From: Panopea generosa
Lineage: Eukaryota > Mollusca > Bivalvia > Adapedonta > Hiatellidae
Direction of reading: 5' to 3'
Length of the DNA: 64,000 nucleotides
Assembly (NCBI GenBank): GCA_029582155.1
Contig: CM055911.1
Location: 20,151,514 to 20,215,513 of the forward strand
The notes under the pieces are model-generated. The model was given only the letters and a program-made list of their open reading frames with translations. It did not search any database and was not told the origin of the DNA. The position numbers and the translations under genes were made by a program. Each line of letters begins with the position of its first letter. The first letter of the stretch is position 1. This document shows positions 27,501-36,332 of the stretch, in pieces.

Positions 27501-29591
27501 ATTAATCATGATTATTTCAATTAAATACACATATTAAACTGTATGCAATAATGGAAAAAAATAGTACAAATGTACATATGGTATATTTATATTAACCGAT
27601 TAATACCATAACTATTTTAGTATTCTACAGTTTATTATATGTAACTTTGCGTATCAATTCAAGTATTTAATAATAGATTGTGTTTCGTTTTAACTAATAT
27701 TAATGTTTTAAATAAATGTTTCATAAAAAACTATGGTTGATTTAAAAATGAGATATTTTAGTGATCCGATTAATATTTAAAACTGTCCGCCTAATGTTTA
27801 CATGCACGATTTATTATGATATATTTAATAACATTGTGTTCAGTGTTTGCAATTAATCATTAATAATTCAACACATTACCCTTCAAAATAAGGCATGTGT
27901 TTGCTATTTTTTATATTATTGTATTTCAAGGAGCTTACACAATTTCAGTACTTAATTATATATATTATATTAAAAAACGTAAAATTCTCTCTACCATCCT
28001 TGAAACTATTATTTCTTGATTTTGTAGTGGTACGGGAGTCCTTTCCGTAAAATTTCAAAACAAATGCTGCAGTATTGTGTTTTTTAAGGATAGAAATATG
28101 GTTGCTATATATTTGAATATTTTGCAAAAGTAAATGTTAATTATTGCATGCCTGCGATCGAACGTGCTGAAGTTCACTTAAGCAACACATATTCCTTAAA
28201 AAAAATAAAGATTCCCTTGTGTATGGGAATAAACAGAAGTCACAAATCTATTCTATCTCAATTGTTACCTAACAAACATTAACGCATACCACCTCTGACA
28301 TGTGTCAGTTCAGTTCTGTTCAGTTTCAGTAAATATTCTTATTTTTTGGTGAATTACATCTCTCTCGTGACAATACTGTTAAACTCTTTGAAGCAGTTCT
28401 CAAATGCATTTACTACAAATCGCTTCTCCTATGAGAAAAAAATCTGATTAACTAACAAGAATGTTTCATTGTACGTGGTAATATCAACCCGTCTTTCAGT
28501 GTTGTCCATGCCGTTCAGAACATGTCCAAAAAAAGTCATTTTCATTTTCTTGTTGCTTCATATTCATTTAATATATACAATACCCTTATCACTTCACTCT
28601 ATTAGAAGTTTTGATTCATATTTTAAGTTTATTTTCTTTATCATAGGCTAAGTTATATTTAGTTATAAGTATGTTTTGAAGTAAGTTATATTCACAATGT
28701 AAATGGCATAAATATAGTTGCCAATGATCTGCCAAATTTGTTCACATTAATACATGTCATGGAGAAGAGCTTTATAAGAATGTATAAATGGTTGTTATTG
28801 ATTGCAATATGTTGTGACTTCTTTTAAAAATGGATTCTGTAGTCGTTCGCCTAAAAAATTTGATATGCCATATTCCACCTGTTATGTGTTGAAATTTGCT
28901 ATTAACTCATTTAAAAAAATCGTAAACTTGCTTTTCAATATTTCCAATTCTTTAAGATATATTGTGAAAGTCTTGGAGCGACGATGTTACATGTACCAAC
29001 GATGGACGAAAATACGTATGTGTTTGACCAAGTGGTTATCGGACAAAGTATGTATTCTTATTAGTTCAGTTTTACTTAGAAATATTTGTACGAAGGTGCT
29101 TATGAATCAGTATTAAGTGTATATCAATGTGCTTTAATCCGGAAGCTCAGGGGATCCTAATCGCTTTCGTGTTTTACTTGTATTTTACCAAGCAATTCGA
29201 TCAATTCTGGAACGGAACCCGCAACATCTGGTGTACTTATTTATGCGTACGAACTCTTTTGTTCTGTTCCAAAAGAATCTCACTGCAATTATTAATTTCA
29301 AGTAGGAACTATATGAGAAGCGTGATTTTCTCAATGTATTGATTGTACAAATCCATTTTATCATTTTTAGGGTCAGGATACTGGGCTGGACTGACAGATG
29401 TTGATTTAGAAGGTACCTGGACGTGGTACTCTACGGGAGAAATTCCGGTGGTACCCTTTTGGAACCCGCCTGAACCGGATAGGGGTACAGATGAAAATTG
29501 TGCAGTCTATCATAAGGGACATGGCTACAAATGGGCTGACGTTGACTGCAGCCGTTCATATCAACTGATATGCATGATGCCATTGATTTAA
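18277..29591 (+). CDS. Secreted PAN/apple - Cys module - sushi - C-type lectin protein (copy A, complete)
   Basis: Six exons (18277-18588, 22859-22952, 25917-26084, 27197-27282, 28957-29047, 29371-29591) sum to 972 nt, that is 323 residues plus stop, with every junction in phase. Order: hydrophobic leader (KLLLMHILVASSS), PAN/apple module with seven cysteines (about residues 35-104), a 31-residue Cys module, one CCP/sushi domain (about 136-191) and a long-form C-type lectin domain (about 192-323). The start is the ATG conserved with copy D. PAN and C-type lectin domains bind proteins or sugars; sushi modules mediate protein contacts. Secreted lectins of this style in molluscs are often tied to immunity or mucus, which is family knowledge, not shown here. 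No break was seen. Confidence 0.87.
18780..19805. repeat. 28-bp minisatellite, about 36 units, in lectin intron 1
   Basis: The unit resembles TACATACAATGCACTACAAT then GTTATATA. ATGTTATA recurs at 19701, 19729 and 19757, so the period is 28 bp. Since 28 is not a multiple of 3, all three plus frames drift through Tyr/Ile/His-rich open stretches that are not genes. The paralogous spot after copy D's PAN exon (about 53940-53990) keeps only one or two units. Confidence 0.92.
19805..22858. other. Rest of lectin intron 1
   Basis: Starts with a block (19805-19890) and a TTACTTAATTAC-type repeat (19940-20120) that recur at 61395-61480 and 61570-61760, marking the right end of the A/D duplication. 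A short inverted pair TGATTGGT/ACCAATCA lies near 20250. Nothing else between 20200 and 22850 is recognisable, though 21780-22100 looks compositionally different and may be an old repeat. Confidence 0.5.
22859..22952 (+). CDS. Lectin copy A exon 2: small Cys module
   Basis: 94 nt, phase 0 in and phase 1 out. It encodes KEITECLSLVCTAGYKC and ends TASCIVA. Four cysteines in about 31 residues suggest an EGF-like or linker module; the family is uncertain. A diverged copy with identical phases lies at 43738-43834. Confidence 0.75.
23502..24065 (-). pseudogene. Tc1-like DNA transposase fragment
   Basis: Minus-strand reading shows VLFTDES (first catalytic Asp) near 24060, then RRPGEIF, GGSVMVWDGISW, LNTQRYRYEIL, GEGFILMDD (second Asp), LDWPVRSP, LVQEWNNIPQ and CMRRRC, the usual order in Tc1 family transposases. 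It is dead. The N-terminal DNA-binding half is missing. Two stops follow FTDESR. The reading frame slips at the RSP-DLNP motif, and the segment with the third catalytic residue is deleted before KELGAML. It lies in lectin intron 2. No clear terminal inverted repeats were found. Confidence 0.88.
24619..24694 (-). mobile_element. tRNA-like SINE head (minus)
   Basis: The reverse complement has TCCGTGACGCAATGGTCT (A box) and GTGGGTTCGAACC (good B box), separated by a long loop. A tRNA-derived SINE head in lectin intron 2. No full cloverleaf was seen. Confidence 0.6.
24797..24931 (-). repeat. Dispersed repeat, second copy inverted at 53994-54116
   Basis: The reverse complement aligns over about 125 bases with 53994-54116: TTATCTCCCTTTATGAA, CTTTATATAGCA/CGTGAG, then ATCCTTAA and a final GCTCAT/ACTCAT. 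It is probably the end of an unnamed transposon family. Two imperfect direct repeats with the core TATACTATGGTTTTA flank it at about 24726 and 25109. Confidence 0.65.
25279..25611 (-). mobile_element. Full-length tRNA-derived SINE (family A) with 11-bp TSD
   Basis: An 11-bp target duplication, CGGTCAATGAA, is at 25279-25289 and 25601-25611. The 311-bp body reads on the minus strand from GTGGTGTAGTGGTAGAGCG (A box) through GTTCGATCCCCGGCCGG (B box) and a conserved body to CTAAACACCGAACAACAAC. The paralogous locus near 44595 carries CGGCCACTGA without the SINE, so insertion post-dates duplication. Confidence 0.92.
25917..26084 (+). CDS. Lectin copy A exon 3: sushi (CCP) domain
   Basis: 168 nt flanked by phase 1 introns on both sides, the classic symmetric shuffled module. 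Cysteines: ECSQSN, HKCDAGY, RTCLPSGEW and TACVL. The GY and GxW signatures of sushi domains are present (DAGYTMEG, SGEWSG). Confidence 0.92.
26677..26963 (+). mobile_element. SINE (family B, Leu-tRNA-like head) with 15-bp TSD
   Basis: A target duplication, AATTAATTGATATAT, lies at 26677-26691 and 26949-26963. The body starts GGTCCTCCGTGGCCGAATGG (A box, Leu-tRNA-like with a long variable loop) and has a degenerate B box TTTTGAGTCC. It has the conserved body word CCAGTTACTTGCGGA and ends GTTAAACCCCATTAAAAG. Lectin intron 3. Confidence 0.9.
27197..27282 (+). CDS. Lectin copy A exon 4: start of C-type lectin domain
   Basis: Phase 1 in, phase 0 out. It encodes LECQTGWDLFQGNCYLFGN, the long-form C-type lectin start (C-x2-GW-x2-F-x3-CY), then AMNFSASV. 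Confidence 0.9.
27283..28956. other. Lectin intron 4
   Basis: Very AT-rich. I found no repeat or gene that I can name. Open stretches here are short and have no domain content. Confidence 0.6.
28957..29047 (+). CDS. Lectin copy A exon 5: middle of C-type lectin domain
   Basis: Phase 0 in, phase 1 out. It encodes IYCESLGATMLHVPTMDEN and TYVFDQVVIGQ, matching the family pattern of Cys-x2-LGA-x-L-x-V-x4-EN. Confidence 0.9.
29371..29591 (+). CDS. Lectin copy A exon 6: sugar-binding end of C-type lectin domain
   Basis: It encodes YWAGLTDVD, GTWTWYSTGE, WNPPEPDRGTDENCAVY, YKWADVDCSRSYQLICMM and stop. The WxGLxD core and the last three disulfide cysteines are in place. The calcium/sugar motif is EPD, not EPN (mannose type) or QPD (galactose type), and the second motif is WAD in place of WND. 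Specificity is therefore unclear. Confidence 0.92.
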
Positions 29592-31171
29592 TAGACAACT
29601 ATTTATTTTTTATCTGTGTCAACACAGCCTTGTTTTGGCGAAACAACTTTTCTAACTGACATGTTTTTATTTTATTTTGAGGCCTCACCTATATCACAGA
29701 TTTTTTTTTGGTCTTAGCAGTAAAACTGCACATCAATATCAAACTTCGTATATTATGAATATTCTGTTCAGTAACCTAAAATATTGTATTTTATCTTTGA
29801 ATTGTAAAATTCATTAATGGTGTTGACGAAATACTTTTGTCACTCATTAACCAGCAGCTTGCATGCTAAAACATTGACGAATACAGGAAAAGCCGACCTG
29901 TGTATTAACAAATTTTCATCAATAATTAGATAAACTACAGAGACGGAATCGACCATTATCTTCGAAAGGTGCCTTCCCCTTTGTGATCTTTGTTTACTGA
30001 ACATGAAATTATAGGTGGTTTATCTTTAACAATTTGTTTTCTTATATTCATGGACGTTACTTGGGTAAGTTTGCCCTTCTGTGTCATCTGACTTTTGTGT
30101 AATCGTTCAATAGATGTATGTAAGTTTTACCTAAATGATACCTCTGCACCTGACTGATCGTGTACAATTGAACTATGTTGACATTTCTGGATGCAGTGTA
30201 GTTTTTTTCGGTTTAATTCTTAACACATGTATTGCATGCAGTTGTGTATGGGGATCCGGAAACAAAGGGAGACATTGCGTATATATTGAAGTGTCTATAT
30301 GAAACATGCAATCCAACGTACATGATTCGATAGAGTTGCTGTAATGTCTTAGATTATGTATATCATCTGTACTTCTTGTGTAAAAAAATGCATTGCTCTA
30401 CGTATATTAGGACAACTAACATGTTTCCTATACTGTTAAACATTATTACAATATACCGCCAGCTGTAGGCATTCGCAAACTTATATCTAAAATGAAATCT
30501 ATGATATTCACTAGAAGACAAATCAGAAAAAAATGAATGTAATATTAATATATTTTAAAGATATATTTGTAAGAGAATGTCCTGTTGGTGATATCTTATT
30601 TACACTGTCTTGTTTGTCTTGAATACGGAAACAGAAACAGTGAGTTTCGGTGCACTCGTACGCCAGGTTTGTAAAACCAATCAGTGGCGGATATCGTTAT
30701 TGACCGTCCCAAGGCGGTGTCCACTACTGTCGCTTTTTGTTCTGCTTTGGTGTCATTAATTAAAAAAATCAAATTACAGCATTATAATGCAACACTTACA
30801 TACTGGTAATTTTAGTGCAGAAAATCCGATTTCAATCGAAATTTATTTAAGTTACGAGTGCCATCTCTGTATTATAATGTCAAAATTTTGTGACTGCAAC
30901 TTGAACTTTTTATGCATATTTTAATTTTGTCGAAGTAGTCATTAAAGGAAAAACAATCACAGGCGTCAATAACGTACACCTGCATACATGCACTCGTTTC
31001 ACTTTTCTGCACTAAAATCACCTGTAAGTAAGTGGTGCGTCCTGAGTATATTACGGCAACATGTCTTTGTATTGTATCAATATATTCTAGCAATTTCTTA
31101 AAAACTTAAATCTTATACATGTCAGGTGTTGCCGTGAGTTGCTGAGCACCAAGCGAGGAAACTTTTGTATT

Positions 31172-31203
<32 letters not shown>

Positions 31204-32480
31204 GGTATGAACCGGCCGGGTATCGAGCCTACGACCTTTCACATGCGAGACGGAGGCTCTATCACTACACCAAGCTGTGGTCTTTAACGTAAGAAAAGCA
31301 GACCAGCGATATCATGATTTTAGACTGGTTCCAGTAAACCTACATATAAAGTCATTGATAGTGATTATAAAATATATAAATGACTCGTAAAAATTGAGTT
31401 TCATTTATTTACGTAACACTTTTGGTGCTACTCGTACTGAATCCAGTTTCACTGGTTAAAGAAGACGTAAGACACAACAGTTTTAAACATCACCTGTTAG
31501 ATAGAAAAATCTTAGCTATAAGCACGATATTTTATGTCTGTAATATGTCTGCAATTTTTCTATTCTAGATACATATGATTTTTCAACATTTAATTTGTAT
31601 TACACACTCGATTATTTTGACCGTTATCAAAAACAGCTGACGAGACCAGTTTGCCCACTTTCACAGAAAACAATCTAAAGTCAGAAAATCTGCGTATCGG
31701 CTTTGACAATTACACCTTCCGTGTTTTTCCTTCATTAACAGATGCCGTATTGTGCATGTTAACCCTGTTATCAACATGTAAAGATAGTATACGTCTTTTG
31801 GTGTAGTCTTATTGATATAGTTATTAAATGGCACATTATGGAGATTAACCCTGAGCGTTGTTATCATGAACTTACAAACAAATATTGAGAAAGATTTATG
31901 TACTGCATTATTTTTATATAATGCGTATACAATTTGTACTGCTACAAATCTTTGTATTTGCTACAAGTATATTTTGTTATAGTTATAATCAATATGTACT
32001 GTCACATAAAATATACAATTTCTTTATTATAGTGTTACGCTTACATGTACTAATGTTATATCCAAATGTTTGTATTTGTTTCTACATGACCAATATATAT
32101 TTGCCGGTATTGTCAGCTGCCAACCGTGATATGAGCACTCTGATTGGCTGGAAATGTTCAGGGCATTTTTTTGTGATAGTAAGCTTATTTCTCATTGGAT
32201 CAAAATTTCAAACTGGCAAATGATCATAATAAAATGTAAATTTATTATGTTTGTGTCAAAAGAGTTTTATTCATGTTTCATTTTATAATGGAAACTGTAT
32301 CGAAAGTGAAATTTAGTGGGGGGTTTTCATGCTAAACATAGGGGTACATGTACCCAATACCAGGAAGCAAAAAGTGGTAAAACGTGATATTTTGATCCAA
32401 TTTTTTAGACATTTTCTTTTGAGTCTAGAATATTACTTTTATACGATATAAAATTATTTTTAACTCGAATGTTAGAATAG
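29592..32480. repeat. Block X, copy A (3' flank of lectin gene)
   Basis: Alignable with 35221-38100 (B) and about 44740-50130 (C), once insertions are taken out. Anchors include CAGTGGCGGATATCG (30670, 36648), GTGATTATAAAATATATAAAT (31363, 49031) and the TGATCATAATAAAATG area (32222, 49838). No open gene is supported in it. Confidence 0.8.
31126..31282 (-). mobile_element. SINE family A, internally deleted, with poly-T/poly-G tract
   Basis: The 3' end of the minus-strand SINE body is lost, but CACCAAGCGAGGAAAC, CCGGCCGGGTATCGAGCC (B box) and CTCTATCACTACACCA (A box) remain. The same insertion occupies 37206-37512 and 44815-45093, so it predates duplication. A run of about 11 T then 20 G at 31170-31201 interrupts it. 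Confidence 0.85.
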
Positions 32481-32559
32481 AGAAAGAACGTTATAATGTA
32501 TACTTATACGATGCTCTTTATCCCGTGTCTTTTAATACAATACTGAAAAAGTTTTGAGA

Positions 32560-33249
32560 CATTTCTTACCTTATGCGGCGGTGTTTTTGGTGTGGTCAGC
32601 TCATAGTTGTATATTTTTCATAACATAACCCTCCAAATAAACTAATATTGTCTAAATATTATTTTATCTTCTTCTCTTTTATTTTTATATTTCATCTGTA
32701 TCTGGGTACAATAATGATAGTGTGACGGTTTTCGAAATGCCTTCTACATAATTAGTATATTGGAAATTGAACACCATGATTGTGAATAAATATTATATAA
32801 GCACAAAACGGAGTCGTGGTAGGTCGTAGCTATTCGTGGAGCATCGGCTTGGAAAACGTAGTGCATTCTTACAATAGTCGTCATTATTCTTGGGTATTGG
32901 TAGGACATTCGTGGCAAGGTCGGAAGTGATGCTGATTCATGACGATCATAGCAAAATTTTGCAAAACATCGGGAACATTCGTGGTTGGATAGGTCGGAAT
33001 TGATGGTGGCAAGTCGGGAGTAAAATCGTGACAGTGAGACTGTGGCTTAATACTATGTTTCAAAATAGTTTAAGTTATTTTATCTTTTATAACATGAGTA
33101 TTCAATTAAAAATGAAATACATCAAGTAGCTCCTGATCTTTTCGTTGATCATTGCTTCCTGTATTTATTATATTAATTTATTAAGTGAAAAATGTTCGAG
33201 TTTCACTTTATGTTGACAATGGTTTACCACATATAATATAATTTGACAC
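32560..33249. repeat. Block Y left part, copy A, with inserted sequence
   Basis: 32575-32815 aligns with 52395-52535 (GTGGTCAGCTCAT/TTGGTCAGCTTAT; GGTTTTCGAAAT; TATTATATAAGCACAAAA). 32816-33060 has no match near copy D and is a GC-richer stretch with repeated ATTCGTGG and GGTCGGAA words, perhaps an old insertion. Confidence 0.65.
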
Positions 33250-33925
33250 TTAGTGAGTGAGTAAGTGAGTTATAAGGTTCGTGGGTGGGTGGGTGAGTGA
33301 GTGAGTGATTGGGTGGATAGGTGGATGGTGGGTATGTGAGTGAGTGGTGTATGGTGAGAGAGTGAGTAATTGAAGTGAGTGGGTAAATGAATCAATAAGG
33401 TGAGTGAGTGAGTGAGTGAGTGAACAAGTGAGTGAGTGAGTGAGTGTGTGAGTGAGTGAGTGAGTGAGTGAGTGAGTGAGTGAGTGAACAAGAGAGTGAG
33501 TGAGTGAGTGAGTGAGTGAGTGAGTGAGTGAGTGAGTGAGTGAGTGAGTGAGTGAGTGAGTGAGTGAGTGAGTGAGTGAGAGAGTGAGTGAGTGCGTGCG
33601 TGCGTGCGTGCGTGCGTGCGTGAGTGAGTGAGTGAGTGCGTGCGTGCGTGCGTGCGTGAGTGAGTGAGTGAGTGAGTGAGTGAGTGAGTGAGTGAGTGAG
33701 TGAGTGAGTGAGTGAACAAGAGAGTGAGTGAGTGAGTGAGTGAGTGAGTGCGTGCGTGCGTGCGTGAGTGAGTGAGTGAGTGAGTGAGTGAGTGAGTGAG
33801 TGAGTGAGTGAGTGAGTGAGTGAGTGAGTGAGTGAGTGAGTGAGTGAGTGAGTGAGTGAGTGAGGTGTATGAATGGGAGAGTGAGTGATTTGATGGGTGA
33901 GTGAGTGAGTGATTTTTGCTGAAGA
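33250..33925. repeat. (GTGA)n microsatellite, ~680 bp, with GTGC runs
   Basis: Nearly pure GTGA with GTGC sub-blocks and AACAAG interruptions that recur, showing internal duplication. The minus strand reads an open HSLT repeat because the 4-bp unit cycles with a 12-bp codon period. That is not a gene. Copy D's locus (52750-52790) keeps only a short GTCA run. Confidence 0.97.
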
Positions 33926-33929
33926 TTGT

Positions 33930-34930
33930 AGTAATACAAATCAGGAACTCGATGACGTGAATTTCAGTGTTTTTTATTATTCATTATAATTGAATATTAT
34001 TAATGCTTTAATGCATCAGTTTACTTATACTTTTTCAGTTTTAAAGAGCGATTTTCGTAAAAGAACCTTAACGCCACACATGTTTGTTTTATCAAATTAA
34101 GATAAACGAACGGATTCCAAAGTAATTTGATATGCATCTACTACCATTGTTAATATATTGATGTGGATTTTCGAAATGGTAAACATTCAATATTGTGATA
34201 TGTAATTGAAAATATTGACATAAAGTCAGTGCAGCTTTCTGAAAAGTTTCTCTATACAATCATAACAAAGGGTATGTTCAAACGGAAACGGTAATCCCTA
34301 ACAGCCAAGTGAATGCAAATAATAATTCTAATTATATTGTGATAAATTTCGCGAAAGGTCAGTTCTCTATGTACAAAACGAACTCAAGCTTATCGTTAAT
34401 GGCTTTATTGCCTTTGGATACTTTTATTGACATTAAAAATGCATGAAACTTTGCTCGTTAAAAGTAGGATCATACATAAGGAACGTTCAACAAATTCTCT
34501 ATGATATTTTTTTATATTACTAATACTTGCTATGCATATCATAATGTGCAGTTTAAAGTTAATGAAATATACGTAAATAATACATAATATGCAAACGTAA
34601 TGCAATTTGTCCGTCACATTGCAACGTCAAAATATTAATCTTAATCAACTGCAATTATTGCCAAGGTTGATTTTATCCAAAATTATTCCATGAGCTAAAA
34701 AGCTCCTGTGTTTTCCCGAGAATGAGACTGAGAAGAACCACCATTATTGCACAAGTAACTGGAAACATTTTTCATATAAAGTTGTTATTTAGCAGAATTG
34801 CATACCAAAAAACAACCATCTGATACCACGATTGTTAATGTTTTGCTAACGAAAATCTGCCTATCAGTCGAAACATCAGATTTCTAGCTGCCGATTCATT
34901 ATTGAATTGAAACATTGTTTCAATGATCAA
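33930..34930. repeat. Block Y right part, copy A, then A/B junction
   Basis: 33945-34335 aligns with 52792-53185 (GAACTCGATGACGTGAATTTC; AATGCATCAG; ACTTTTTCAG). In copy D this block is followed by the PAN promoter. Here it is followed by about 580 bases without PAN sequence and then by a broken last lectin exon. That marks a deletion of copy B's first five exons. Confidence 0.75.
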
Positions 34931-35005
34931 GATGTATTTTACTATAAGCAAAGCGTGATTTTCTCAATGTATTAATTTTATTCCAAAGAAATTCATCATT
35001 TTCAA

Positions 35006-35226
35006 GGTAGAGATACTGGACTGGACTGACAGATGTTGATTTGAACGGTACCTGGGCGTGGTACTCAACGGGAAAAGTTTCGGTGGTATCCTACTGGAAC
35101 CCGCCTGAACCTGATAGTGATTAACAGGAGAATATTGCAGTTTATCACTGGGCACATGGCTACAAATGGGCGGATGTTTGATGAAGCTGTTCATTTCAAC
35201 CAATATGCATGATGCCATTGTATAAG
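35006..35226 (+). pseudogene. Lectin copy B: broken final C-type lectin exon
   Basis: Clearly alignable with 29371-29591: YWTGLTDVDLNGTWAWYSTG, YWNPPEPDSD, then a TAA at 35122. Later come AVYH, GHGYKWADV-like sequence and two adjacent TGA codons near 35179. Cys of ENC and DVDC are gone, and the acceptor TTTTTAG has become TTTCAAG. No PAN, Cys-module, sushi or earlier lectin exon lies upstream. A relic of a tandem gene copy. Confidence 0.92.
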
Positions 35227-35502
35227 TAAACTACCAGCTGTTCTTATCTGTTTCAACATAAACTTGTTTTGGCAAAGTCTAACTGACATATTGTTATTTC
35301 ATTTTGAAATTAAAAAGGCCACACTTATATCGCCGATATGTTTTTGATCTAAGCAGCACAACTGCACATTTTTGTCAAACATCCTTTATTGTAAATATTC
35401 TGTTTAATAACTTAATATATTGTACATTGTCTCTGAAGTTGACCAAATACTGCGATGAAGTCACTCATTAGTCAGTTTCTTGTTATTCTAAAACATTAAC
35501 AA

Positions 35503-36332
35503 ACAAGTGGGTGTTTGACTCTGTACCATATTCGCTTAGTGCTGATGGCTACTTGGTTGAAAAATACCAAGGCCACACAGCAGGAACAATACCAGGCTTT
35601 GCACTTGACAGAACTCATTCGCAAATCATTGAACCGGAACAAAATGACAATATGTGCATATCCTAGCTAGTTTTACAAAATTAAAACCAGAGGTTGTAGC
35701 GAAATAGTGTCACGAAGACAATATGCACATCTCCACTTGGTAATCATGCATCCTAGCAAGTTTCATAAAATTCCAACCGGATGTTGTAGAGAAATAGAGC
35801 GGAGAAGAGTTTGGTCACAGACAGAATGAAAGGGCCACAACTCCGTAAAAAATCATCGAACTGGAACACAAACATAGCAAATTTCATAAAACTCCAACCT
35901 GAGGTTGTAGAGAAATAGCACTGACAATAATTTGGTCACAGACAGAATCAAAGGGCCATAACTCCGTGAAAATCATCGAACCGGAACACAAATACAACAT
36001 GCATATCTCCACTTGGTTGTGATGCATCCTAGCAAGTTTCATAAATTCCTTCATGGGGTTATAGAGAAATAGTGCAGACAAGAATTTGGTCACAGACTCA
36101 ATTATAGGGCCATAACTGCATGAAAAATAATCGAACCGGAACAAAAATATATTATGCACATCTCCACTTGGTAGTGATGCATCCTAGCAAGTTTCATACA
36201 ATTCCAACCAGAGATTGTAGAGAAATATCCCGGACAAGAATTCGGTGACGCACGGACGGACGGACGCACGCACGCACGCACGACGGACGAAGCGGCGACT
36301 ATATGCTTCCCTCCTTTCGGGGAGCATAAAAA
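35503..36332 (+). mobile_element. Helitron/pearl-like element with ~154-bp tandem core
   Basis: Copy A is continuous across this point (ATTGACGAATAC then AGGAAAAGCCGACC at 29880), so about 830 bp was inserted in copy B. The core has four or five units, with GGGCCATAACTCC at 35831, 35953 and 36107; one unit is shortened. It ends in a GACGGACGGAC tract and then a hairpin TATGCTTCCC...GGGGAGCATA near the 3' border. This layout matches the pearl/Helentron-like non-autonomous elements known from bivalves. No coding capacity. Confidence 0.72.

Noticed and set aside
33250-33939. 229-codon minus-strand HSLT-repeat ORF
   Set aside because: Translation of a GTGA microsatellite; a 4-bp unit gives a 12-bp codon cycle without stops.
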